Assembly: GCF_031834595.1 (NCBI RefSeq)
Contig: NZ_CP115541.1
Span: 4,458,501-4,522,500, forward strand
Direction of reading: 5' to 3'
Origin: Stenotrophomonas oahuensis
Lineage (GTDB): Bacteria > Pseudomonadota > Gammaproteobacteria > Xanthomonadales > Xanthomonadaceae
Length of the DNA: 64,000 nucleotides
The translations under genes and the position numbers were made by a program. Shown piece by piece: positions 50,743 through 59,904 of this stretch. The notes beneath the pieces are model-generated. The model ran no database searches and was not told the DNA's origin. It was given only the letters and a program-made list of their open reading frames with translations. The first letter of the stretch is position 1, and each line of letters starts with the position of its first letter.

Positions 50743-52016
50743 TGATCGCCCCACTCCGCACCCTTGCCCTGACGTGCGCGGTTGCCGTTGCGCTGACCGC
50801 CTGCAAGAAGCAGGAACAGCAGACGCCCCCGCCGCCGGAAGTGGGCGTGATCGAAGCCAAGGCTGAAACCCTGCCGCTGCAGCGCGAGCTGGTCGGCCGG
50901 CTGTCGCCGTTCCGCAGCGCCGACGTGCGCGCCCGCGTGCCGGGCGTGCTGCTCAAGCGCGTCTACCAGGAAGGCCAGGACGTCAAGCAGGGCCAGGTTC
51001 TGTTCCTGATCGATCCGGCCCCGCTGCAGGCATCGTTGAACTCCTCGCAGGGCCAGCTGGCCTCGGCGCAGGCGACCTATGTCAATGCCAAGGCCGCCGC
51101 TGATCGCGCCCGCTCGCTGGCTCCGCAGGCCTTCGTGTCCAAGTCCGACGTCGACGCGGCTGAAGCCGCCGAGCGCTCGGCCGCCGCAGCCGTCACCCAG
51201 GCCCAGGCCGCGGTGACCAGCGCGAAGATCAACCTGGGCTATGCCGAGGTCACCTCGCCGATCAGCGGTCGTGCCGGCAAGCAGCAGGTCACCGAAGGTG
51301 CACTGGTCGGCCAGGGCGATGTGACCCTGCTGACCACGGTGGACCAGCTGGACCCGCTGTACGTGAACTTCTCGATGAGCTCGGATGAAATGACCCAGCT
51401 GCGTCGGGCCCAGGCCCAGGGCTCGGTGGCGCTGAGCGGCGACGGCAAGTCGACCGTGCAGGTGCGCCTGGCCGACGGCACGGTGTATGGCGAACCCGGC
51501 ACCCTGGACTACTCCTCGGCCACCGTCGACCCGGCCACCGGCGCGGTGACCCTGCGCGCGGTGCTGCCGAATCCGCAGCAGCTGCTGCTGCCGGGTTCGT
51601 TCGTCAGCTTCCAGGCCGTGCTCGGCGAACGCAAGAACGCCTTCCTGGTGCCGCTGCAATCGCTGCAGCGCGACACCGTCGGCGGCTACGTGATGGTGGT
51701 CGGCAAGGACGGCAAGGTAGTGCGCAAGAACGTCACCACCGAAGGCCAGCAGGGTGCCAACTGGCTGGTTACCGGGGGCATTGAACCGGGTGACCAGGTG
51801 ATCGTGGCCGGCGTGCAGAAGGTCAAGGAAGGCGCACCGGCCAAGGCCGCACCGTGGAACCCGGCTGCCGCCAACGGCAATGGCCAGGCTCCGGCGGCGG
51901 GTGCTCCGGCAGGTGCCGCGCCGGCAGCTGCGCCGGCAGATGCGGCTGCTGACCCGGCCAAGGCCGACGGCCAGGCCACCGAAGGCGCTCCGGCTGCCGA
52001 ACCGACCAAGCAATAA
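50742..52016 (+). CDS. RND efflux membrane-fusion lipoprotein
   Basis: The 424-aa periplasmic adaptor has a lipoprotein signal (VAVALTACKKQ, Cys at about 20), barrel-sandwich halves (SADVRARVPGVLLKRVYQEGQDVKQGQVLFLID and INLGYAEVTSPISGRAG) around an alpha-hairpin, and a beta-barrel and membrane-proximal domain. This is the AcrA/MexA plan. Unusual is a C-terminal tail of about 55 residues made almost only of Ala, Pro, Gly and Asp (from APWNPAAANG on). It precedes the pump gene by 15 bp. Confidence 0.94.
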   Translation: MIAPLRTLALTCAVAVALTACKKQEQQTPPPPEVGVIEAKAETLPLQRELVGRLSPFRSADVRARVPGVLLKRVYQEGQDVKQGQVLFLIDPAPLQASLNSSQGQLASAQATYVNAKAAADRARSLAPQAFVSKSDVDAAEAAERSAAAAVTQAQAAVTSAKINLGYAEVTSPISGRAGKQQVTEGALVGQGDVTLLTTVDQLDPLYVNFSMSSDEMTQLRRAQAQGSVALSGDGKSTVQVRLADGTVYGEPGTLDYSSATVDPATGAVTLRAVLPNPQQLLLPGSFVSFQAVLGERKNAFLVPLQSLQRDTVGGYVMVVGKDGKVVRKNVTTEGQQGANWLVTGGIEPGDQVIVAGVQKVKEGAPAKAAPWNPAAANGNGQAPAAGAPAGAAPAAAPADAAADPAKADGQATEGAPAAEPTKQ

Positions 52017-52031
52017 CGGGGAGCATCCGTC

Positions 52032-55000
52032 ATGCCTAAATTTTTCATTGAACACCCGGTATTCGCCTGGGTGGTCGCGATCCTGATCTCGCTTGCAGGC
52101 GTGATCTCGATCCTGGGCCTGGGCGTGGAGTCCTACCCCAGCATCGCACCGCCACAGGTGACGGTGAGCGCCACCTACCCCGGTGCCAGCGCCGACACCA
52201 CCGAAAAGTCGGTCACCCAGGTGATCGAACAGCAGCTGACCGGTATCGATCACCTGCTGTACTTCAGCTCGTCGTCGGCCTCCAACGGCCGTGCGCAGAT
52301 CACCCTGACCTTCGAAACCGGTACCGACCCGGACATCGCCCAGGTGCAGGTGCAGAACAAGGTATCGCTGGCGACGCCGCGACTGCCCACCGAAGTGACC
52401 CAGCAGGGCGTGGTGGTGGCCAAGGCCAACGCCGGCTTCCTGATGGTGGTGGCACTGCGTTCGGACAGCGAGGCGATCAACCGTGACGCCCTGAACGACA
52501 TCGTCGGTTCGCGCGTGCTCGACCAGATCTCGCGTATCCCGGGCGTCGGCAGCACCCAGCAGTTCGGTTCCGAGTACGCCATGAACATCTGGCTCAACCC
52601 GGAGAAGATGCAGGGCTACAACCTCAGCGCCAGCCAGGTGCTGGCCGCGGTGCGTGCACAGAACGTGCAGTTCGCCGCCGGTTCGCTGGGTTCGGATCCG
52701 TCCCCGGCCGGCCACTACTTCACCGCCACGGTCTCGGCCGAAGGCCGCTTCAGCTCGCCGGAACAGTTCGAGGAGATCATCCTTCGCGCCAATGCCGACG
52801 GCTCGCGGGTGATGCTCAAGGACGTGGCGCGCATTGCCTTTGGTGCCAACAACTACGGCTTTGACACCCAGTACAACGGCCGCCCCACCGGTGCCTTCGC
52901 GATCCAGCTGCTGCCGGGTGCGAACGCCCTGAACGTGGCCGACGCGGTGCGCGCCAAGATGGACGAGCTGCAGCCCAGCTTCCCGGCCGGCGTGAGCTGG
53001 TTCTCGCCATACGACAGCACCACGTTCGTGAAGATCTCGATCGAGGAAGTGGTCAAGACCCTGATCGAAGCGGTCGTGCTGGTGTTCCTGGTGATGCTGA
53101 TCTTCCTGCAGAACTTCCGCGCCACCCTGATTCCCACCCTGGTCATCCCGGTGGCCCTGCTCGGCACCTTCCTGGGCATGAGCATCATCGGCTTCACCAT
53201 CAACCAGCTGACCCTGTTCGCGATGGTGCTGGCGATCGGCATCGTGGTCGATGACGCGATCGTGGTCATCGAGAACGTCGAACGCATCATGACCGAGGAG
53301 AAGCTGCCGCCGAAGGCCGCGACCCAGAAGGCCATGACCCAGATCACCGGCGCGGTGGTGGCGATCACCGTGGTGCTGGCGGCGGTGTTCATTCCGTCGG
53401 CCCTGCAGGGCGGTGCCGCAGGTGAAATCTACAAGCAGTTCGCGCTGACCATCGCCATCGCGATGGCGTTCTCGGCGTTCCTGGCGCTGGGCTTCACCCC
53501 GGCGCTGTGCGCGACTTTCCTGAAGGCCACGCACAACGACCACCCGAACATCGTCTACCGCACCTTCAACAAGTACTACGACAAGGTCAGCAACACCTAC
53601 GTGGGCCACATCACTTCGGCGGTGAAGCATGCGCCGCGCTGGATGATCCTGTTTGTGGTGCTGACCGCGCTGTGCGGCTTCCTGTTCACCCGCATGCCGG
53701 GCAGCTTCCTGCCGGAAGAAGACCAGGGCTATGCGCTGGCGATCGTGCAGCTGCCGCCGGGCTCGACCAAGGCGCAGACCAACGCGACCTTCGCGCAGAT
53801 GCGCGGCATCCTGGAAAAGCAGGATGGCTTTGAAGGCATGCTGCAGGTGGCCGGTTTCAGCTTCGTCGGTTCCGGCGAAAACGTGGGCATGGGCTTCATC
53901 CGTCTGAAACCCTGGGCGGACCGCGACGTCACCGTTCCGGAGTTCATCCAGAGCATGAATGGTGCGTTCTACGGGATCAAGGAAGCGCAGATCTTCGTGG
54001 TCAACCTGCCCACGGTGCAGGGTCTGGGCCAGTTCGGCGGCTTCGACATGTGGCTGCAGGATCGCGGCGGTGCCGGCTATGAGCAGCTGACCCAGGCGCG
54101 CAACATCCTGCTGGGCAAGGCGGCCGAAGAAAGCGACATCCTGACCGGTGTGCGCCCGAACGGCCTGGAAAACGCCCCGCAGCTGCAGTTGCATGTAGAC
54201 CGTGTGCAGGCGCAGACGATGGGCCTCTCGGTTTCCGACGTGTACAGCACGATCCAGCTGATGCTGGCTCCGGTGTACGTGAACGACTTCTTCTACCAGG
54301 GCCGCATCAAGCGCGTGACCATGCAGGCCGATGGCCCGTACCGAACCGGTGCGGAGTCGTTGAACAGCTTCTACACGCCAAGCAGCCTGCAGACCAATGC
54401 CGACGGCACCCAGGCGATGATTCCGCTGAGCACGGTGGTGAAGTCCGAATGGGTGTCGGCACCGCCGTCGCTGAGCCGTTACAACGGCTATTCGGCGATC
54501 AACATCGTGGGTTCGCAGGCACCGGGCCGCAGCTCGGGTGAGGCGATGCAGGCGATGGAGCGCATCGTTTCCGACGACCTGCCGGCGGGCTTCGGCTACG
54601 ACTGGTCGGGCATGTCCTACCAGGAAATCCTGGCGGGCAACGCGGCGACGCTGCTGCTGGTGCTGTCGATCGTGGTGGTGTTCCTGTGCCTTGCGGCGCT
54701 GTATGAAAGCTGGTCGATCCCGGTGGCGGTGCTGCTGGTGGTACCGCTGGGCGTGCTGGGTGCGTTGGCCTTCTCGCTGGCGCGTGGCCTGCCGAATGAC
54801 CTGTACTTCAAGATCGGCCTGATCACGGTGATTGGTCTGGCGGCGAAGAACGCGATCCTGATCGTGGAATTCGCGGTGGAGCAGCGTGCAGCGGGCAAGA
54901 ACCTGCGCGAGGCGACCATCGAGGCAGCACGCCTGCGCTTCCGTCCGATTCTGATGACCTCGTTCGCGTTCATCATGGGCGTGATCCCGATGGCGATCTC

Positions 55001-55205
55001 CACCGGTGCCGGTGCCAACTCGCGTCACGCCATTGGTACGGGCGTGATCGGCGGCATGGTGTTCGCCACCTTCTTGGGCCTGCTGATGATTCCGGTGTTC
55101 TTCATCGTGGTCCGCCGCATGCTGGGCGACAAGCTGGACGAACCATCCAAGGAGTTCCTGGAGCGCCAGAACGAAGGCAACGCCGCCCATCGCCCGGATC
55201 GGTGA
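52032..55205 (+). CDS. RND multidrug efflux transporter (HAE-1, AcrB type)
   Basis: The 1057-aa inner-membrane proton/drug antiporter begins MPKFFIEHPVFAWVVAILIS. It has twelve transmembrane helices with two large periplasmic loops after TM1 and TM7. The proton-relay Asp pair is in GIVVDDAIVVIENVER (TM4), and the family motif FTPALCATFLK is present. The product forms a tripartite pump with the adaptor and presumably a TolC-type channel encoded elsewhere. The exact Sme name cannot be assigned from sequence alone. Confidence 0.96.
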   Translation: MPKFFIEHPVFAWVVAILISLAGVISILGLGVESYPSIAPPQVTVSATYPGASADTTEKSVTQVIEQQLTGIDHLLYFSSSSASNGRAQITLTFETGTDPDIAQVQVQNKVSLATPRLPTEVTQQGVVVAKANAGFLMVVALRSDSEAINRDALNDIVGSRVLDQISRIPGVGSTQQFGSEYAMNIWLNPEKMQGYNLSASQVLAAVRAQNVQFAAGSLGSDPSPAGHYFTATVSAEGRFSSPEQFEEIILRANADGSRVMLKDVARIAFGANNYGFDTQYNGRPTGAFAIQLLPGANALNVADAVRAKMDELQPSFPAGVSWFSPYDSTTFVKISIEEVVKTLIEAVVLVFLVMLIFLQNFRATLIPTLVIPVALLGTFLGMSIIGFTINQLTLFAMVLAIGIVVDDAIVVIENVERIMTEEKLPPKAATQKAMTQITGAVVAITVVLAAVFIPSALQGGAAGEIYKQFALTIAIAMAFSAFLALGFTPALCATFLKATHNDHPNIVYRTFNKYYDKVSNTYVGHITSAVKHAPRWMILFVVLTALCGFLFTRMPGSFLPEEDQGYALAIVQLPPGSTKAQTNATFAQMRGILEKQDGFEGMLQVAGFSFVGSGENVGMGFIRLKPWADRDVTVPEFIQSMNGAFYGIKEAQIFVVNLPTVQGLGQFGGFDMWLQDRGGAGYEQLTQARNILLGKAAEESDILTGVRPNGLENAPQLQLHVDRVQAQTMGLSVSDVYSTIQLMLAPVYVNDFFYQGRIKRVTMQADGPYRTGAESLNSFYTPSSLQTNADGTQAMIPLSTVVKSEWVSAPPSLSRYNGYSAINIVGSQAPGRSSGEAMQAMERIVSDDLPAGFGYDWSGMSYQEILAGNAATLLLVLSIVVVFLCLAALYESWSIPVAVLLVVPLGVLGALAFSLARGLPNDLYFKIGLITVIGLAAKNAILIVEFAVEQRAAGKNLREATIEAARLRFRPILMTSFAFIMGVIPMAISTGAGANSRHAIGTGVIGGMVFATFLGLLMIPVFFIVVRRMLGDKLDEPSKEFLERQNEGNAAHRPDR

Positions 55206-55227
55206 TGACGGCTGACGCAACCCGGTA

Positions 55228-55250
55228 GGTGACCACCGTTGGTGGTCACC
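55228..55250. repeat. GTAG palindrome after the efflux operon
   Basis: GGTGACCACCGTTGGTGGTC, then ACC, is a 10-bp stem preceded by CGGTA. It lies 23 bp after the RND stop and just before the terminator. Confidence 0.85.
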
Positions 55251-55258
55251 CTTCCAAG

Positions 55259-55284
55259 GCCCCGGAGCGATCCGGGGCTTTTTT
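55259..55284 (+). terminator. Rho-independent terminator of the efflux operon
   Basis: GCCCCGGA-GCGA-TCCGGGGC is a perfect 8-bp stem followed by six T. Confidence 0.93.
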
Positions 55285-55347
55285 GTTTGTCTGCCTTCGA
55301 TGTGGATGCAATTGCATGCACCGCGCTCGCCTGATTGCATGCAATCC

Positions 55348-55627
55348 GTAGAGCCACGCCATGCGTGGCTGCTGCTGGATTCGGGCGAACAACCCTCGGT
55401 TCACGGCATCCCTGGTTTGGCGGCTCGGGATGGGCGTTCCGGGGGACGCTGCAAGTACGTCCATGTAAGCTCGATCGCCGCATCCATGCGGCTCACGCCC
55501 CCTCCAGCCCACCCCGAGCCGCCCCGAAAGGTGGTCGGTGGCCGTCGAAAATCAAATACACGTAATCCCGGTAGCGTCGTTCGACAGACGACGGCCATGA
55601 AATCCCCAACACCCGGTAACGCATGAC
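55348..55627. repeat. Complete composite intergenic repeat (plus orientation)
   Basis: In order: a GTAGAGCC palindrome (55348-55372), the GGATTCGGGCGAACAA junction, the three-stem element (55420-55522), a linker with CGGTGGCC and ATCAAA, then the TCGACAGACGAC-type GTAG repeat (55570-55627). The same order, inverted, is at 56259-56564, and most of it at 44535-44785. It fills the gap between the efflux operon and the convergent gene ending at 55668; no gene is supported inside. Confidence 0.85.
55420..55522 (+). repeat. Three-stem intergenic element, copy 5
   Basis: The closing stem GCGGCTCGGG/CCCGAGCCGC type encloses TACGTCCATGTA and CCGCATCCATGCGG. It is nearly identical to copy 1 in its centre but has a different outer stem. 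Confidence 0.85.
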
Positions 55628-55667
55628 CCCGGATCGACACCGCCGTTGATTCCGGGCTTGCCAGAAC

Positions 55668-56204
55668 CTACTCAACAACCTCCAACCAAAGGCCATCCAA
55701 CCTAGCCCTGGCAAGCACATCAGCCGCCTCAGCCCCGACAAGCAACGCATAGAACTTTTCTTTGCCATCCGCAAACTGCAGGTCGCTGCGGACCAGGCCC
55801 GTATCCGCCCGCATGTCCTGACTGAAGGAAGCCACAGCACCGACGATGTAGCGATGCTGCCCGCAGCGCCCGCACAACGGCCCGAACTGCGGGCCCGCCC
55901 GCGCCACGTCGATGCGAACCTCATCCAGCAGTTCCATCAGGTAGTACTGCCTCCGGTAATGTGCTCGCGGCGGCAGGGGAACGAACGTCTGCCTGCCGGG
56001 CAAGGTTTCAGCAACTGCCTTGAAACGCTCGGACGCGATGTAAAACCCGTCGTAGGTAACGCCCAGGTCGTAACGCGTCTTCTTCAGGACGAAGTCCGGA
56101 TTCCAGTGGTCACGCGATGTTTTGCAGCCGCATGCGGGGCAGAGTGTGGTCGCGTCGGGAAGCCAGACCGTGTCGTTGTCCGGGCATTGGATTTCAAAGT
56201 ACAT
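55668..56204 (-). CDS. Double-CXXC orphan protein (immunity-like)
   Basis: From the ATG at 56204 (AAGGAA 7 nt upstream) the protein is 178 aa. It has two CXXCG-type knuckles, CPACGCKTS near residue 20 and CGRCGQHRY near residue 112. The middle contains YDGFYIASERFKAVAETL, and it ends ARLDGLWLEVVE. This layout recalls the SitI6-type double-CXXCG immunity-protein family of myxobacteria, but no toxin gene is adjacent. It stands alone between two composite repeats and has lower GC than its neighbours. The family call is tentative; the protein itself looks real. Confidence 0.6.
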   Translation of the reverse strand: MYFEIQCPDNDTVWLPDATTLCPACGCKTSRDHWNPDFVLKKTRYDLGVTYDGFYIASERFKAVAETLPGRQTFVPLPPRAHYRRQYYLMELLDEVRIDVARAGPQFGPLCGRCGQHRYIVGAVASFSQDMRADTGLVRSDLQFADGKEKFYALLVGAEAADVLARARLDGLWLEVVE

Positions 56205-56258
56205 GGAGCGTTCCTTGCTCATTGGGGCCGGCATTACCACGAGACTACTTCGTTTCGT

Positions 56259-56564
56259 GGTCATGCGTTACCGGATGTTGGGGATTTCAGGGTCGTCGTC
56301 TGTCGACCGACGCTACCGCCCTCCGGATGAGCAAATGTACGCGATGACGATGTGCGTTGGACCTTCGATGGCCACCGACGCTCTGTCTGGGTTGTGCCGG
56401 GGTGGGTTTGCGGGACCGTCAAAAACATGGATGTTTTTGACGAGCCTACATGGACGTATTCACGGCGTGTCCCGCAAACCCGCCCCGGCGCGCCCAAACA
56501 CGGATTCACGTGGCCGCCGGCTGTTCGCCTGAATCCAACAGCAGCCGGGCAAGCCCGGCTCTAC
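56259..56564. repeat. Complete composite intergenic repeat (minus orientation)
   Basis: This is the inverted counterpart of 55348-55627. The TCGACAGACGAC-type GTAG repeat comes first (56259-56317), then a linker, the three-stem element (56397-56488), the inverted junction TGTTCGCCTGAATCC and a GTAGAGCC palindrome ending at 56564. It occupies the gap between two minus-strand genes; no gene is supported inside. Confidence 0.85.
56397..56488 (-). repeat. Three-stem intergenic element, copy 6
   Basis: Arms 56397-56416 and 56469-56488 pair at 19 of 20 positions, the odd one being a possible G-U pair. Inside, on the minus strand, lie TACGTCCATGTA and CAAAAACATCCATGTTTTTG. Confidence 0.9.
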
Positions 56565-56579
56565 GTAACGCCGACGCTG

Positions 56580-57728
56580 TCAGCGCAGACCGGTCTCGTT
56601 GCGCGCGATCACCAGGCGCTGGATTTCCGAGGTGCCTTCGTAGATCTCGGTGATCTTGGCATCGCGGAAGTAGCGCTCCAGCGGCATTTCCTTGGAGTAG
56701 CCCATGCCGCCGTGGATCTGCACCGCCTGGTGGGTGATCCACATCGCCGCTTCCGAGGCGGTCAGCTTGGCAATGGCCGCTTCGTTGCTGAAACGCTTGC
56801 CCTGCCCCTTCACCCACGCCGCGCGCAGGGTCAGCAGCAGTGCCGCGTCCAGCTTGCACTTCATGTCCGCGATCTTGGCCTGGGTCATCTGGAAGGTGCC
56901 GATGGCCGCGCCGAATGCCTTGCGCTCCTTGACGTACTCAATGGTGGCTTCATACGCCGCACGGGCGATGCCGATCGCTTGCGAGGCGATACCGATGCGG
57001 CCCGCGTCGAGCACGCCCATCGCGATCTTGAAGCCCTCGCCTTCCTTGCCCACGATGTCGTCAGCGTGGGCCACGTAATCCTGGAACTCGATCTCGCAGG
57101 TCGCCGAGGCACGGATGCCCAGCTTCGGCTCGGTCTTGCCGCGGTGGAAGCCCGGCCGGTCGGTGTCGATGATGAAGGCGGTGATCCCGCGTGCGCCGGC
57201 GTCCGGGTCGGTCATCGCGAACAGCACGATGTACTTGGCCACCGGGCCGGAGGTGATCCAGCTCTTCTTGCCGTTGATCACATAGGTGCCGTCGGCCTGC
57301 TTGACCGCGCGGCAGCGCATGGCGGTGGCGTCCGAACCCGACTGCGGTTCGGTCAGCGCGAATGCGCCAATGGCCTGGCCTTCGGCAATCGCGCGCACGT
57401 AGGTCTGCTTCTGCGCTTCGCTGCCATGGGTCAGGATGCCGTTGCAGAACAGCGAGTTGTTCACCGACATGATCGTCGAGTGCGCGGCGTCGCCCGCGGC
57501 CACTTCCACCATCGCCAGCACATAGGCGATCGGGTCCATGCCCGCGCCGCCGTATTCAGCCGGTACTTCGATGCCCATCAGGCCGTTTTCGCCCAGCAAC
57601 TGGATGTTTTCCAGCGGGAACTCGCCGGTGCGGTCATGGTGCTCCGCGCTCGGGGCAATCTTTTCCTGCGCAATGCGACGCGCCACGTCCTGCAGCATCA
57701 GCTGCTCTTCGGTAAAGCTGAAATCCAC
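56580..57728 (-). CDS. Acyl-CoA dehydrogenase
   Basis: The 382-aa FAD enzyme introduces the alpha-beta double bond in acyl-CoA. Signatures are FALTEPQSGSDATAM, the FAD contacts in YVINGKKSWITSG, and QIHGGMGYSKEMPLERYFRDA, followed by the catalytic Glu in YEGTSEIQ. The start is GTG behind GGGAGG. Similarity appears nearest to short or branched-chain dehydrogenases, but chain length cannot be fixed by eye. It is divergent from the ArsR-methyltransferase gene and followed by a composite repeat. Confidence 0.94.
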   Translation of the reverse strand: MDFSFTEEQLMLQDVARRIAQEKIAPSAEHHDRTGEFPLENIQLLGENGLMGIEVPAEYGGAGMDPIAYVLAMVEVAAGDAAHSTIMSVNNSLFCNGILTHGSEAQKQTYVRAIAEGQAIGAFALTEPQSGSDATAMRCRAVKQADGTYVINGKKSWITSGPVAKYIVLFAMTDPDAGARGITAFIIDTDRPGFHRGKTEPKLGIRASATCEIEFQDYVAHADDIVGKEGEGFKIAMGVLDAGRIGIASQAIGIARAAYEATIEYVKERKAFGAAIGTFQMTQAKIADMKCKLDAALLLTLRAAWVKGQGKRFSNEAAIAKLTASEAAMWITHQAVQIHGGMGYSKEMPLERYFRDAKITEIYEGTSEIQRLVIARNETGLR

Positions 57729-57842
57729 TACACCCTCCCAGGCTCAAGTCGATAGGGCCGCTACGTACGCGGCCGTGTGGCGGAATTGTACCGGGGGCCG
57801 GGCAATCGCGGCTGACTTGACCGGAACCGGCCGGAACAACGA

Positions 57843-57874
57843 AAATATCTCTATATCGCGATAGGTAGATATTT
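57843..57874. promoter_or_regulatory. 32-bp palindromic operator abutting the ArsR-methyltransferase start
   Basis: AAATATCT-N3-TATCGCGATA-N3-AGATATTT is symmetric at 26 of 32 positions. It ends at the base before the ATG at 57875 and is very AT-rich for this genome. It is the obvious candidate site for the ArsR protein encoded immediately downstream. Confidence 0.8.
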
Positions 57875-58804
57875 ATGGATCTCGAGGACTGGTCGGTCCG
57901 CCTCAAAGTGTTCGCTGACGCCACCCGCGTCCGCCTGCTGACCCTGCTTGAGCAGGAAGAACTGACCGTGGCCGAACTGTCGGCCATCACCACGCTGGCG
58001 CAGCCACGCGTGTCGACCCACCTGGCCAAACTGAAAGAGGCCGGGCTGGTGCGCGACCGCCGCGCCGGGGTGTCGGCGTATTACCGCTTCGACGACGCCG
58101 CGCTGGACCCGGCGCAGCGTGCATTGTGGCACGCCTTGAGCACCGGCAGCGACGACCCGCTGCTGCGCCAGGATGCTGAACGCGTGGCCGGCGTACTGGC
58201 CAGCCGCGCCGCCGACCAGAACTGGGCCGACAGCGTGGCCGGCGACATGGAACGCCACTACTCCCCCGGCCGCACCTGGGAGGCCCTCGCCCGCACCGCC
58301 CTGCCCCTGCTGGAAACCGGTGACGTGCTCGACATCGCCTCCGGCGACGGCGTGCTGGCCGAACTGGTCGCGCCGCACGCCAAGCGCTACATCTGCATCG
58401 ACACCAGCGCGCGCGTGGTCGCCGCTGCCAGCGAGCGGCTGCGCCGCCTCGCTAATGTGGAAGTGCGCGAAGGCGACATGCACGCGCTACCGTTCAAGGA
58501 CCGCAGTTTCGACCTGGTGGTGCTGATGCACGCGCTGACCTATGCGGCCAAACCGGCCCAGGCCGTGGCCGAAGGCGCGCGCGTGCTGCGCTCCGGCGGC
58601 CGGCTGCTGCTGTGCAGCCTGGCCCGCCACGAGCACAAGGCCGCGGTAGACGCCTACGGTCACGTCAACCTCGGCTTCAGCGACAAGGAACTGCGCAAGT
58701 TCGCCGAGAAGGCTGGCCTGGTCGTCTCCAGCCTGGAAACGGTCACCCGCGAAAAACGACCGCCGCATTTCGAAGTGATCTCGCTGATCGCCACCAAACC
58801 CTGA
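57875..58804 (+). CDS. ArsR-type regulator fused to SAM-dependent methyltransferase
   Basis: The 309-aa protein has an ArsR winged helix in residues 1-90 ([40 protein letters not shown]). From about 140 there is a class I methyltransferase with the SAM motif [15 protein letters not shown], the acidic [13 protein letters not shown] and [12 protein letters not shown]. No metal-binding cysteine motif is seen in the helix, so it is unlikely to sense metals. Located 8 bp before metH and behind a 32-bp palindrome, it probably controls methionine/SAM metabolism, perhaps by sensing SAM or SAH through the methyltransferase domain. The sensing model is inference. Confidence 0.88.
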   Translation: MDLEDWSVRLKVFADATRVRLLTLLEQEELTVAELSAITTLAQPRVSTHLAKLKEAGLVRDRRAGVSAYYRFDDAALDPAQRALWHALSTGSDDPLLRQDAERVAGVLASRAADQNWADSVAGDMERHYSPGRTWEALARTALPLLETGDVLDIASGDGVLAELVAPHAKRYICIDTSARVVAAASERLRRLANVEVREGDMHALPFKDRSFDLVVLMHALTYAAKPAQAVAEGARVLRSGGRLLLCSLARHEHKAAVDAYGHVNLGFSDKELRKFAEKAGLVVSSLETVTREKRPPHFEVISLIATKP

Positions 58805-58812
58805 GGTTTTCC

Positions 58813-59904
58813 ATGTCGTCGCTGCCGTGGCTGCACCCTGAACGTGTCCGCGCCCTCGAATCGGCGCTGGCCGAGCGCATCCTGATCATCGACGGTGCGA
58901 TGGGCACGATGATCCAGCGCCACGGGCTGGAGGAAGCCGACTACCGCGGTGAGCGCTTCGCCGGTGGCTTCGATCACCAGCATGGCGTGGGCTGTGACCA
59001 CGGCACGCCGGAAGGCCATGACCTGAAGGGCAACAACGACCTGCTGCTGCTGACCAAACCGGAGGTGATCGCCGGCATCCACACCGCGTATCTCGAGGCC
59101 GGTGCGGACCTGATCGAAACCAACACCTTCAATGCCACTTCGGTGAGCCAGGCCGACTATCACCTGGAACACCTGGTGTACGAGCTCAACAAGGCCGGCG
59201 CAGCGGTGGCGCGGGCCTGCTGCGATGCCATCGAGGCGACCACGCCGGGCAAACCGCGCTTCGTCATCGGCGTGCTTGGCCCGACCAGCCGCACGGCTTC
59301 GATCAGCCCGGACGTGAACGATCCCGGCTTCCGCAACACCAGCTTCGATGCACTGCGAGATACCTACCGCGAGGCCATCGACGGCCTGATCGACGGCGGT
59401 GCCGACACGCTGATGGTCGAGACCATTTTTGACACGCTGAACGCTAAAGCGGCGCTGTTCGCCATCGAAGAAGCCTTCGACGATCGCGGCGCGCGCCTGC
59501 CGATCATGATCTCCGGCACGATCACCGATGCCTCCGGGCGCACCCTGTCCGGGCAGACCGCCGATGCCTTCCATGCTTCGCTGGCCCACTCACGGCCGCT
59601 GTCCATCGGACTGAACTGCGCCCTCGGTGCCGACGCCATGCGCCCGCACGTGGAAACCCTGGGACAGGTCGCCGACTGTTACGTCAGCGCGCACCCCAAC
59701 GCCGGCCTGCCCAACGCGTTTGGCGAATACGACGAAACTCCGGATGAAATGGCCGCCACCCTGCGCGGCTTCGCCCAGGACGGCCTGCTCAACATGGTCG
59801 GCGGCTGCTGCGGCTCCACCCCCGACCATATCCGCGCCATCGCGCTGGCGGTGGCCGGGCTGCCGCCCAGGGCGCTGCCGGCAGCGCAGGAGCAGGCCGC
59901 ATGA
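58813..59904 (+). CDS. metH: Methionine synthase, homocysteine-binding module (split MetH)
   Basis: The 363-aa protein corresponds to the N-terminal barrel of MetH. Its features are [45 protein letters not shown], and zinc cysteines in GLNCALGAD and [12 protein letters not shown]. It binds homocysteine as a zinc thiolate for methylation. It ends with a stop overlapping the next ATG by 4 bp (ATGA), so the module is a separate coupled protein rather than part of a single 1200-residue chain. Confidence 0.95.
   Translation: MSSLPWLHPERVRALESALAERILIIDGAMGTMIQRHGLEEADYRGERFAGGFDHQHGVGCDHGTPEGHDLKGNNDLLLLTKPEVIAGIHTAYLEAGADLIETNTFNATSVSQADYHLEHLVYELNKAGAAVARACCDAIEATTPGKPRFVIGVLGPTSRTASISPDVNDPGFRNTSFDALRDTYREAIDGLIDGGADTLMVETIFDTLNAKAALFAIEEAFDDRGARLPIMISGTITDASGRTLSGQTADAFHASLAHSRPLSIGLNCALGADAMRPHVETLGQVADCYVSAHPNAGLPNAFGEYDETPDEMAATLRGFAQDGLLNMVGGCCGSTPDHIRAIALAVAGLPPRALPAAQEQAA

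Noticed and set aside
50484..55340. Minus-strand open frame of about 1618 codons opposite the efflux operon
   Set aside because: Antisense shadow of the adaptor and RND pump genes, with low-complexity His/Gln/Arg content.
59901..59904. metH split as a frameshift or sequencing error
   Set aside because: The stop and start overlap as a regular ATGA, and each protein holds complete domains.
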